Of a stretch of DNA of 6,340 nt, positions 1 through 6,339 are shown piece after piece. The position numbers and the translations under genes are program-made. This DNA is from Chloroflexota bacterium (GTDB lineage Bacteria; Chloroflexota; Anaerolineae; JACRMK01), in assembly GCA_016200765.1 (NCBI GenBank), contig JACQEC010000157.1, positions 1-6,340 on the forward strand. The letters are read 5' to 3'. Position 1 is the stretch's first letter, and each line of letters starts with the position of its first letter. The notes under the pieces are model-generated. The model had not been told where the DNA came from, did not search any database, and saw only the letters and a list, made by a program, of their open reading frames with translations.

Positions 1-18
1 CAGGGCTCCGGCAAAGTC
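1..18 (+). repeat. Left terminal inverted repeat of the IS
   Basis: CAGGGCTCCGGCAAAGTC pairs with the right end at 2392-2410. The outer six bases (CAGGGC) and inner seven bases (CAAAGTC) are identical, and the middle differs by two substitutions and one gap. The window starts exactly at this tip. Confidence 0.8.
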
Positions 19-86
19 GTGGATCTCCCGTAGTGGTGCGGAGATGACGAAAAGACTGGCGCCGCTCGGCATGTTGTGGCACCTTC

Positions 87-1805
87 TTGGGCGTGAAGCG
101 TCAGACACCGAGAGAGTCCCTTCTTCGAGTGACCTTCCGGGGCGCCGCTCTGGATGGGAAGCAACTCTGCCGGATTCGAGAGATCGTCGAGAGCAGACAA
201 GGGCGGAGCCGCCAGGAGCTTGCTCGCGAGGTCTGTCGCGCTTTTCGTTGGCGCCGCCCAAACGGGACGTTGGCGGTTCGTAGCGCACGAGATCTGCTCG
301 TGCGGCTCGAGGTGGCTGGCTTCGTGCGCTTGCCAGCTCCGCGGCGTTCGCAGGGCCGACCGCACTTGGAGGCGATCGAAACGGCCGCCGCCGCTCTGAA
401 CCCCGAAGGCCCCTCGACGGCTGTGTCGGCAACTGAGCGGCGAGGCTCGGGCTCGAGTCTGGTAGTACGGCCCATCCACGCGCAAGAAGCGCAGGGCTGG
501 CGCGCCCATATGGAGCGATTTCACTACCTGGGCGATGCGGCGCTGGTAGGGGAATCCCTGCGCTACGCAGCCTATCTCGACGGCGAACTGGTTGCCTTGC
601 TCAGTTGGGGGGCAGCGTCGCTGCGCAACGGACCGCGTGATCGCTATGTGGGTTGGGACGAGAGAGCCAAGATGGAGAAACTCGATCATGTCGTCAACAA
701 CCAGCGCTTCCTCATGCTGCCGTGGATTCGCCGCCCACACCTGGCGTCGCGAGTATTGGCTGCCAACCTCCGAAGGCTGAGTCGGGACTGGGAGAGTGTC
801 TACGGCCATCGCGTCGTGCTGGCGGAGACTTTCGTCGACACCTCGAGGTTTCGCGGCACCTGCTATCGCGCCAGCAACTGGGTCTGCGTTGGCGAGACCA
901 AGGGGTGGTCCAAGAACGGCAGCACGTATCGCTTCAATGGACAGCCAAAGGCGATCTGGCTCTATCCGCTGCACCGAGACTTCAGGCAGCAGCTATGTGC
1001 AGCTTACAAGCGTCCGAGAAGAGGAGACTTCGTGAACATCGACGTGGAGAAGTTGCCCATCGACGGGCAAGGCGGTTTGTTCGAGATCCTTCGTGGCGTG
1101 CCCGACCCGCGCAAACTCCGTGGTATTCGCCATGGGATCCAGAGCCTGTTGGCTACCTGCATCTGCGCGGTTCTGGCCGGGGCGCGCAGCTTCGTCAGTA
1201 TGGCGGAATGGGCGGGAGAGCAATCTCGGGAAACCCTCAAACGGCTGGGCTCCAAGCGTGGCCGTGCTCCGAGTGAGCGGACCTATCGGCGCATGTTCGA
1301 CAGCATCGACGTAGAGGATCTCGACCGTCGCACGGGAGGTTGGATCGCCGAGCAGCAACGGCTTCAGCCTGGCTCGGGTCTGGCCATGGACGGCAAGACG
1401 GTACGTGGCAGCGGTGACGGTGAGAAGCCCGCGATTCACCTGCTGAGCGCCATCATGCACGGCAGCAGCGCGGTAGTGGCGCAGGTCGCCGTCGAGTCGA
1501 AGACAAACGAGATCACCAAGGTCGAGCCGCTGTTGCAGAATTTGGAAATCCAGGGCGTCGTGGTCACGGGAGACGCGCTGTTGACCCAGCGGGAGATCGC
1601 CCGTCACATCGTCGAGGACAAGCACGCCGACTACGTCTTCACGGCCAAGGACAACCAGTCGACGCTCCGCAAGAACATCAAGGAACTCTTCGATGGAAAA
1701 GAAGAGGAACAGAAACGCAGGCAGCAGGCCCGCAACGAGCTTCCGGAAACGGAAGCTTTTCCCCCCTCAGCACAAGACCGTCGAAAAGGGCCACGGACGG
1801 ATTGA
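87..1805 (+). CDS. DruA-like (DUF4338) / ISAs1-type transposase fusion, frameshifted
   Basis: Residues about 15-310 form a DUF4338 domain, the domain of the Druantia anti-phage protein DruA. Visible landmarks are HYLG (146-149), NNQRFLMLPW (204-213), HLAS (218-221), ETFVD (247-251) and GTCYRASNW (257-265). Residues about 330-572 are an ISAs1-type transposase: VPDPRKLRG near 338-346, CAVLAGARSF near 360-369, the first catalytic Asp in AMDGKTVRG (D435), the second in VVTGDALLTQ (D496), and ADYVFTAKDNQ near 514-524. The DDE part is expected to nick and join IS ends; the role of the DUF4338 part in an IS is unknown. The start is TTG at 87, because a stop lies in frame at 45-47 and no ATG fits; GTG at 93 or 129 is also possible. 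Homology is lost after residue ~560 at a TTTTCCCCCC run, and the last ~12 residues are out of frame. Removing one C would give a 714-residue protein ending at 2232. Annotators may call this a pseudogene. Confidence 0.85.
   Translation: MGVKRQTPRESLLRVTFRGAALDGKQLCRIREIVESRQGRSRQELAREVCRAFRWRRPNGTLAVRSARDLLVRLEVAGFVRLPAPRRSQGRPHLEAIETAAAALNPEGPSTAVSATERRGSGSSLVVRPIHAQEAQGWRAHMERFHYLGDAALVGESLRYAAYLDGELVALLSWGAASLRNGPRDRYVGWDERAKMEKLDHVVNNQRFLMLPWIRRPHLASRVLAANLRRLSRDWESVYGHRVVLAETFVDTSRFRGTCYRASNWVCVGETKGWSKNGSTYRFNGQPKAIWLYPLHRDFRQQLCAAYKRPRRGDFVNIDVEKLPIDGQGGLFEILRGVPDPRKLRGIRHGIQSLLATCICAVLAGARSFVSMAEWAGEQSRETLKRLGSKRGRAPSERTYRRMFDSIDVEDLDRRTGGWIAEQQRLQPGSGLAMDGKTVRGSGDGEKPAIHLLSAIMHGSSAVVAQVAVESKTNEITKVEPLLQNLEIQGVVVTGDALLTQREIARHIVEDKHADYVFTAKDNQSTLRKNIKELFDGKEEEQKRRQQARNELPETEAFPPSAQDRRKGPRTD
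1019..1034 (+). promoter_or_regulatory. Possible internal ribosome-binding site and GTG start for transposase alone
   Basis: AAGAGGAG (1019-1026) is followed after five bases by an in-frame GTG (1032-1034, residue 316 of the fusion). Starting here would give a protein beginning (M)NIDVEKLPIDGQGG, about 20 residues before the conserved VPDPR block. That is about where stand-alone ISAs1 transposases begin. The site lies exactly at the linker between the DUF4338 and DDE domains. This is an inference from position and sequence; GA-rich codons can mimic a ribosome-binding site. Confidence 0.45.
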
Positions 1806-2232
1806 GGTGCGGGAGATCTGGACGAGCACCGATCTGAACAGTTACCTCGATTTTCCACACGTGGAGCAGGTCTTTCGCATCCGGCGTACAACCACCGACT
1901 TGAACGGCAACGTGGTCAAGGGTCGCAAGTCGACCGTCGAAACAATTCATGGCCTGGCGAGCCTGCCGCCCGATCGGGCATCGCCGAAGCAACTGCTCGG
2001 CCACAACCGCTCTCACTGGGAGATCGAGAATCGCCTGCACCACGTGCGAGACATGACCTACGACGAAGATCGTTCCCAGGTGCGAAAGGGGCGGCGTCCG
2101 CACGCGATGGCGACGGTGCGAAACATTGCCATCAGTCTGTTGCGCTTGGCGGGCGCCGAGAGCATCGCTGCCGCGACTCGCTACCTCGGCCGCCAAGTCG
2201 AGCGCCCCCTTCGACTGCTGGGCCTCGCGTAG
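1693..2232 (+). pseudogene. C-terminal part of ISAs1-type transposase (after the frameshift)
   Basis: Transposase homology in this frame begins only near 1759 (FPPQHKTVEKGHGRIEVR); the ATG at 1693 is just the first start codon in the frame and the residues before 1759 look like a shadow. The fragment carries the conserved HGRIE block and a third-catalytic-residue region NRSHWEIEN (2005-2031), whose Glu at 2020-2022 fits the R-x3-E spacing of the IS4/ISAs1 superfamily. RDMTYDEDRSQVR and the final helix ATVRNIAISLLR are also typical of the C-terminus. It supplies the catalytic Glu missing from the upstream frame, so neither piece alone would be an active DDE enzyme. The stop TAG at 2230-2232 sits inside the palindrome GTAGTCGACTAC (2229-2240). 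Confidence 0.8.
1757..1766 (+). other. Homopolymer frameshift site TTTTCCCCCC in the transposase
   Basis: Up to here the conserved transposase is read in the frame of the start at 87 (...ETEAFPP). Directly after, the family sequence FPPQHKTVEKGHGR continues in the next frame. Reading TTT CCC CCT CAG, that is one C fewer or a +1 slip on CCC-C, restores a continuous protein. A one-base indel in a C6 run could be a real mutation, a sequencing error or transcriptional/ribosomal slippage. Confidence 0.75.
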
Positions 2233-2240
2233 TCGACTAC
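2229..2240. repeat. 12-bp perfect palindrome over the transposase stop codon
   Basis: GTAGTCGACTAC is self-complementary and contains the transposase TAG stop. It has no loop and no U-run, so it is not a convincing terminator. Its function, if any, is unknown. Confidence 0.4.
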
Positions 2241-2259
2241 GAAAGCGCCGGGAACCAGC

Positions 2260-2278
2260 CCCGCCTCATGTGGGCGGG
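2260..2278 (+). terminator. Weak hairpin downstream of the transposase
   Basis: CCCGCC (2260-2265) pairs with GGCGGG (2273-2278) around a seven-base loop, 27 bases after the transposase stop. There is no T-run after it, so it could slow or protect the transcript end but does not fit a classic intrinsic terminator. Confidence 0.25.
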
Positions 2279-2391
2279 TGTAGGTGTCTCGCGCCCGAAA
2301 GTGCCGCCTCGAGCCCATGCCAGCGATGCTCCGCTGTCTCGACTGGAGCCGAGGGTCTTGGTTGGCCATCGTCGCCCCCCCGCACCTGCCG

Positions 2392-2410
2392 GACTTTGTC
2401 CGTCGCCCTG
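2392..2410 (-). repeat. Right terminal inverted repeat of the IS
   Basis: GACTTTGTCCGTCGCCCTG is the inverted partner of positions 1-18. It fixes the IS right boundary at 2410 or very close to it. The final TG plus the first flanking A create an in-frame TGA that closes the interrupted downstream frame. Confidence 0.8.
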
Positions 2411-2412
2411 AC

Positions 2413-2433
2413 GCAAGACCCCTCAAGTCTTGC
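2413..2433. repeat. Perfect hairpin beside the IS right junction
   Basis: GCAAGAC (2413-2419) and GTCTTGC (2427-2433) are perfect inverted copies around the seven-base loop CCCTCAA. It starts two bases outside the IS tip, so it belongs to the target DNA. It may have been part of the target that the transposase chose, or it may be chance. Confidence 0.45.
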
Positions 2434-3122
2434 CTCTCGACGTCATCCGGTCATTCATGGCAAGCGGCGAAACCGACGCCACGATCGCAACCAAGCTGAA
2501 CCAGCAAGGCGTCCACACGGCGATCGGCCGCGAGTGGACGGGAAAGGCCGTCGAGCGATTCAGGAGCCGTAACGGTCTCACAGTCCGCATCAACAAAGGA
2601 AAGAGAGTTACTCATACCGCTACCCACAAGCCAACGGCTCCCGCGCTTTTCGCTGCCGTGCCGCAGCCCGAGACGGGCCCCTCGCTGCATCGGCGCGAAC
2701 CGCATCCGGAGCTGGGCGACTTGGACGGCGACGGAGTTGTCGATGACGGCGATGCCGACCGGGATGGCGACGGCGTCACGGACCAGGGCGTCCAGGACAG
2801 CGACGGGAACGGCATCGCCGACTGCGCCAACGCGCGACTGCATCCCGAGGAACCCGACTCCGACGGCGACGGCATCATCGATCGGTACGACGTGTTCGAC
2901 AATCGGACCGGGACGCCGGTCATCAGCGGACTGCAAGACGAGGGGCCTCGGGGCTCCTACGAGAAGGTGTCCAAGGGCGGCACGGAGCCGGCCAACGCGC
3001 AGGGTTGCCTGTTGACGCTGGCCCCCGAGCTTTGCCTGAGCGGCTGCGAGCCGGACGGCGCGGCAACCGCCCCCCGAAGCGGGTTCGGGATGCCGCCGTT
3101 CGTGCCCCCACGATCGGCCTGA
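2430..3122 (+). CDS. IS-truncated ORF: recombinase-like HTH segment plus TSP3-like calcium-binding repeats
   Basis: The TTG at 2430 and ATG at 2457 are the only early start codons and neither has a ribosome-binding site. The frame stays open back to the IS edge, so this is probably the 3' remainder of a gene cut by the IS. Residues about 5-50 (VIRSFMASGETDATIATKLN, then GVHTAIGREWT and AVERFRSRNGL) resemble the helix-turn-helix stretch found in serine-recombinase 'Recombinase' domains. Residues 96-160 are Asp/Gly-rich, TSP3-like: DLDGDGVVDDGD, DRDGDGVTD, DSDGNGIADC and DSDGDGIIDRYD, spaced like Ca-binding loops of extracellular proteins. The tail has three Cys (193, 202, 206) and is Pro-rich. 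An intracellular DNA-binding segment joined to an extracellular repeat is odd; the two parts may come from different genes. No signal peptide is visible, but the true N-terminus is missing. Function unknown. Confidence 0.5.
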   Translation: MPLDVIRSFMASGETDATIATKLNQQGVHTAIGREWTGKAVERFRSRNGLTVRINKGKRVTHTATHKPTAPALFAAVPQPETGPSLHRREPHPELGDLDGDGVVDDGDADRDGDGVTDQGVQDSDGNGIADCANARLHPEEPDSDGDGIIDRYDVFDNRTGTPVISGLQDEGPRGSYEKVSKGGTEPANAQGCLLTLAPELCLSGCEPDGAATAPRSGFGMPPFVPPRSA

Positions 3123-3148
3123 TTCGGTCCCACTGATTTCAGTACGGT

Positions 3149-3261
3149 GGCCGATGCGGTTCGGCGTTTGCCGGGCCGTTCCTTCCCTACCATCGGGTGG
3201 AGTCCTCCCAGTGACTCTCCGCCACCCGATGAAGGGCCCGTCATCGCCGACCGCATCGGCC
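3149..3261. repeat. 113-nt nested inverted repeat (long hairpin) in the intergenic region
   Basis: Four pairs of arms nest in order: GGCCGATGCGGT (3149-3160) with ACCGCATCGGCC (3250-3261); CGGCG (3162-3166) with CGCCG (3245-3249); CGGGCC (3172-3177) with GGCCCG (3235-3240); and CATCGGGTGG (3191-3200) with CCACCCGATG (3222-3231). AGTC/GACT (3201-3204, 3213-3216) can extend the apex. That is at least 33 perfect pairs. It begins 27 bases after the upstream stop and ends 113 bases before the adaptor start. There is no T-run, so it is not an ordinary terminator. It could be a structured RNA, a decayed inverted-repeat element or a MITE-like sequence. Confidence 0.7.
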
Positions 3262-3298
3262 CATTTGCCGCGCCCATCGTGGCGCAATTCAGATGAGG

Positions 3299-3318
3299 CA
3301 GCAACCATTTGGCTGCTG
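3299..3318. repeat. Short hairpin in the leader of the efflux operon
   Basis: CAGCAACC (3299-3306) pairs with GGCTGCTG (3311-3318) over an ATTT tetraloop, with one A-C mismatch. It sits between the long nested hairpin and the palindrome at 3339. It may form in the 5' leader of the efflux transcript; no known riboswitch is recognised. Confidence 0.35.
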
Positions 3319-3338
3319 GCCGGCGCTTCGGCAACAGA

Positions 3339-3352
3339 ATCGGCCGGCCGAT
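3339..3352. promoter_or_regulatory. 14-bp perfect palindrome, candidate operator for the efflux operon
   Basis: ATCGGCCGGCCGAT is perfectly self-complementary. It lies 22 bases upstream of the adaptor start and just before its ribosome-binding site. Metal efflux operons are commonly controlled by dimeric metal sensors that bind such dyads, but no regulator gene is in the window and no clear -35/-10 pair is visible beside it, so the role is inferred. Confidence 0.35.
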
Positions 3353-3358
3353 CGTTTC

Positions 3359-3365
3359 GAGGTGA
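3359..3365 (+). promoter_or_regulatory. Ribosome-binding site of the adaptor gene
   Basis: GAGGTGA lies nine bases before GTG at 3375. It supports the GTG start, which also gives a sensible signal sequence. Confidence 0.65.
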
Positions 3366-3374
3366 ACTGAAGCC

Positions 3375-4520
3375 GTGAAGAGGTCCTTGTCCTTTCGCAA
3401 AGGGTGGCCGCTGCCGGCGTGCCTGCTGGCTTCCGCGTGCCTGGCATTCTCCCAGGCATCGGAGCAGTTGGCCCCGCACGCGGGCGCCGCAATCCATTCC
3501 ACCGCCGAGATGGCCGGCGTTGTGGAGGTCACCTATCCCGCCTACCGCCAGAGGACTTCGGTGCTCGGGACGACCGGGAAAATCCAGTACGACGAGGAAC
3601 GGCTGGCGCGCGTCTGCGCACCGCTCACGGGGCGCGTCATTGAAGTGAGAGCGCGGCTAGGCGACGCAGTCCGCGCCGGGCAGCCGTTGGCCGTAATAGA
3701 CAGCCCGGACCTCGGCACTGCGACCTCCGAGTACGTCAAGGCGGATGCCGACGTTGCGCGTACGAGCGCACAACTGGAGGTCAAGCGCGACGTGTACCGC
3801 GTCGGCGGCGTGGCGAAAAGAGAGCTGCGCGATGCGGAGAACGAGTTTCGGAAGGCCGTGGCGGAACGCAAGCGCGCGCGCGCGCGGCTCTCGATGCTCG
3901 GAGTGCCGGAAGCGCGCCTCCGCGGGGTGACGGCCGACTCCCTCGACTCCACGCTCGTCGTCACCGCCCCGCGCAACGGCGTAGTGGTGGAGCGCAACGC
4001 TGTCGCAGGGCAGGTGAGCGTTTACGGCCAGTCGGACACTCCATCGAGCCTGTTCGTGATCGCCGAGTTGTCGAGCGTCTGGGCCGTCGTCGACGTCTAC
4101 GAACCCGACATTCCAAGAATTGCGGTTGGCCAGGTGGTCTCGGTCACGCTGCCGTCCCGCCCGGAGAAGCCGTACGCAGGTCGCGTCACGAACGTGGCCG
4201 CGAGCGTCGATCCCGTGACGCGCACCGTCAAGGTACGCGCGCAAGTGCCAAACCTCGTCGGCGTCCTGAAGAACGAGATGTTCGTGAACGCCTCGATCGC
4301 CACGGGCGACGAGCGCGTGCTGACCGTGCCGCAGGCCGCCATCCACCGGGAGGAGGGCGCGACCTTCGTGCTGCTGGAGACCTCACCCGGCGCCTACCGG
4401 CGTCAGAGCGTGAAGCTTGGCGAGGAGACCGAAGAGACAGTCGAAGTGCTCGAAGGGCTGGGGCCGTCCGACCGTGTGGCGTCGACCGGGAGCATTCTCC
4501 TGAAGTCGTCGGCGCACTGA
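3375..4520 (+). CDS. czcB: Periplasmic adaptor subunit of a heavy-metal RND efflux system (CzcB/CusB-like)
   Basis: This 381-residue protein is a membrane fusion protein of the HlyD/CzcB type, expected to link the inner-membrane RND pump to an outer-membrane channel and possibly deliver metal to the pump. The N-terminus is basic (MKRSLSFRKG) followed by a hydrophobic stretch to about residue 28. Cleavage after AFSQA (~28) is plausible, and Cys22 in ASAC could be an imperfect lipobox. The two halves of the lipoyl-like domain are near 76-110 (APLTGRVIEVRARLGDAVRAG) and 194-216 (VTAPRNGVVVERNAVAGQ). Between them, 112-187 is a charged alpha-helical hairpin. A beta-barrel (about 233-310, VWAVVDVYEPD to MFVNASI) and a membrane-proximal domain follow (VLTVPQAAIHREEG to the end). 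No His- or Met-rich metal-binding N-terminal extension is seen. Thirteen bases separate it from the pump gene. The family is clear; the metal is not. Confidence 0.88.
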   Translation: MKRSLSFRKGWPLPACLLASACLAFSQASEQLAPHAGAAIHSTAEMAGVVEVTYPAYRQRTSVLGTTGKIQYDEERLARVCAPLTGRVIEVRARLGDAVRAGQPLAVIDSPDLGTATSEYVKADADVARTSAQLEVKRDVYRVGGVAKRELRDAENEFRKAVAERKRARARLSMLGVPEARLRGVTADSLDSTLVVTAPRNGVVVERNAVAGQVSVYGQSDTPSSLFVIAELSSVWAVVDVYEPDIPRIAVGQVVSVTLPSRPEKPYAGRVTNVAASVDPVTRTVKVRAQVPNLVGVLKNEMFVNASIATGDERVLTVPQAAIHREEGATFVLLETSPGAYRRQSVKLGEETEETVEVLEGLGPSDRVASTGSILLKSSAH

Positions 4521-4533
4521 AGGGAGAGCACCG

Positions 4534-6339
4534 ATGATTCGACGGATCCTCGGCTTCGCGCTGGAGCAACGCTTCGTGACGATGGCCGCGATCGCCCTGC
4601 TGGCAGTGCTGGGAGCGATCTCGTTTGCGCGGCTGCCGATCGAGGCCTACCCCGATGTCGGCGACGTTCAGGTGGACGTCATCACGCTTTGGCCGGGGCA
4701 CGCGGCCGAAGAGGTGGAGATGTTCATCACGAATGCGCTGGAGCGCGAGCTGCTGGGCGTCCCGCGCGTGACCTTCCTTCGCTCCACGTCGATCTTCGGC
4801 CTTTCGAGCATTCGGCTGCTCTTCGAAGACGGGGCAGACGACTACTGGGCCCGGGCCCAGGTGCTGGAGCGGCTGCAGCAGGCCGACCTGCCGGACGACG
4901 CCAAGCCCCAGCTGGGCCCGATGGGCGGCGTGGTGGGCGAGCTCTACCGCTACACGCTGGAGTCGAAGACGATGCCGCTGGTGGAGTTAAAGGCCCTGCA
5001 GGACTGGGTTCTGGAGCGGGAGTTCCGCAAGGTGCCGGGGGTCGTGGACGTGGTGAGCTGGGGCGGCGGGACCAAGCAGTACGAGATCGACGCCGACCCG
5101 GCCAGGCTGCGGGACTACAACCTGACGCTCAAGCAGGTCTTCGAAGCCGTGGCGTCGAACAATCAAAACGCGGGGGGAAGCTACATCCGGCAAGGCGACT
5201 ACGCGCTGATGGTACGCGGCATCGGGCTGGTGCGGTCGCGCGAGGACATCGAGAACATCGTGATCGCCGCGCAGAGCGGTACGCCAGTGCGGGTGAAGGA
5301 CGTCGGCAAGGTGGGACTCGGCCACTCGATCCGATTCGGAGCCTTGGGGCGCGGCGACACGGATGACGCCGTACAGGGGATCGTCCTGATGCGCCGCGGC
5401 GAGAACTGCGATGCGGTGCTGGAGCGCGTCAAAGCGAAGATCCCCGAGATCCAGGAGCTGCTGCCGCCGGGCGTGGAGCTGAAGCCCTACTACAGCCGCG
5501 ACCGTCTGGTGAAGACCACGGTGCACACGGTAATGCACAACTTGGTGGCGGGCGCGGGGCTGGTCGTGGTGCTGCTTTCGGTGTTCCTGTGGAACGTCCG
5601 GACGGCGTTCCTCGTGGCGCTCACCATCCCGCTATCGCTGCTGTTCGCGTTCATCTTCATGTATCTCAAGGGCATCCCGGCGAACCTACTCTCTTTGGGA
5701 GCCGTCGACTTCGGCATCATCGTCGACGGCGCGGTCATCATGGCTGAAAACATCCTTCGGCACCTTTCCGAGCGGCGAGCCCACGCCTCGCAGGTGGTGG
5801 CGGAGGTGCGCGCGGCAGCGCTGGAGGTGGCGGGGCCGCTGACGTTCGCCGTGCTCATCATCATGACCGTGTACCTACCGATCCTCACTTTCGAGCGGAT
5901 CGAGGGGAAGCTGTTCCGGCCGATGGCGGTCACGATCATGCTGGCGGTGACCGGGTCGCTGGTCTTGACGTTGACGCTGATCCCCGTGCTGGCGAGCTAC
6001 CTGTTCCGGACGGCGCCTTCGGAGCGCGAGAGTCCGATCCTGGCCGTGCTGAGGCGGCCCTACCTGCCGGCGGTGCGCTGGTGCCTGAAGCGGCCGTGGT
6101 TGCCGGTGGCGGGAGCCTGCGTGCTGCTGGCGCTCACGGGGTGGACGTTTGCGTTGCTGGGAAAGGAGTTCCTCCCCGAACTGGACGAGGGCGACCTCTG
6201 CAGAGATCCTCTATTGCAGAGATCCTCTATTGTCACTGACTTCTGTTGGCGTCGGATAGCCACCCTGGTGCGAGGTCTGATCCATAGACCCATGAGAAGT
6301 CCGTCCCACGCTGTAGCCCGACCCGTAACATGCGCATGA
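4534..6339 (+). pseudogene. czcA: Heavy-metal RND efflux pump (CzcA/CusA family), 3' end lost to an insertion
   Basis: ATG at 4534 follows AGGGAG (4521-4526). The product is a proton-driven inner-membrane RND pump. TM1 spans about 14-32, followed by the periplasmic porter domain and a TM2-TM6 block from about 337 to 490. TM4 carries the heavy-metal RND motif DFGIIVDGAVIMAEN, with Asp392, Asp398 and Glu405 in the spacing known for the CzcA proton relay. This resembles Czc/Cnr-like (divalent cation) pumps more than CusA, where TM4 lacks DFG. Recognisable pump sequence ends at FLPELDEGDL (residue 555, base 6198). Complete family members are about 1,000-1,060 residues, so the second half, including half the porter domain and TM8-TM12, is gone. 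The frame runs through foreign DNA for ~46 more codons to TGA at 6337-6339. No outer-membrane partner (CzcC) is present. The gene would not make a working pump. Confidence 0.88.
6199..6232. repeat. 16-bp tandem direct repeat at the pump breakpoint
   Basis: GCAGAGATCCTCTATT occurs twice head to tail (6200-6215, 6216-6231), with one matching base on each side, so a 16-base period holds over 34 bases. Its first base coincides with the loss of pump homology (codon 556 should be Trp, CTC TGG, but reads CTC TGC). The left edge also forms the palindrome CTCTGCAGAG (6196-6205). This may be the end of an inserted mobile element. Confidence 0.7.

Larger units (their letters stand above)
1..2410 (+). 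mobile_element. ISAs1-family insertion sequence carrying a DruA (DUF4338)-transposase fusion
   Basis: The element is delimited by imperfect terminal inverted repeats: CAGGGCTCCGGCAAAGTC at the left tip and, read inward on the minus strand, CAGGGCGACGGACAAAGTC at the right tip (16 of 19 positions match with one gap). Everything between them is one transposase locus with short non-coding ends (1-86 and 2233-2410). ISAs1-family elements are usually about 1.2-1.5 kb; this one is about 2.4 kb because a DUF4338 domain precedes the DDE domain. The bases after the right tip begin ACGCAAGACC. ISAs1-type elements duplicate roughly 8-10 bp of target, but the left flank lies outside the window, so a target duplication cannot be checked. 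The frameshift in the transposase suggests this copy may be inactive. Confidence 0.85.

Noticed and set aside
993..1625. 210-codon minus-strand open frame opposite the transposase
   Set aside because: It is antisense to conserved ISAs1 transposase motifs and shows no motifs of its own.
1..1805. A Druantia defence system
   Set aside because: Only the DruA-type domain is present and it is fused to a transposase. No DruB-E or large DruE helicase is seen, so the evidence supports an IS and not a defence locus.
3149..3261. Integron attC site or known metal riboswitch
   Set aside because: There is no GTTRRRY/RYYYAAC core pair at the arm ends and no recognisable conserved core of NiCo or other metal riboswitches.
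3309..3340. MerR-type promoter with long spacer (TTGGCT, 20 bases, CAGAAT)
   Set aside because: Each hexamer matches only four of six consensus bases, and no convincing dyad fills the spacer.
2451..3497. 348-codon open frame on the minus strand
   Set aside because: It runs antisense to the TSP3-like repeats and across the nested hairpin. Its apparent length comes from GC-rich periodic sequence, and no family motif or ribosome-binding site is visible.
3657..4346. 229-codon minus-strand open frame opposite the adaptor gene
   Set aside because: It is a shadow of a well-supported gene whose + strand product matches a known family throughout.
4689..5366. 225-codon + strand frame inside the pump gene
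   Set aside because: Its product is extremely Gly/Arg/Ala-rich with no domain, whereas the overlapping frame encodes clear RND pump sequence.
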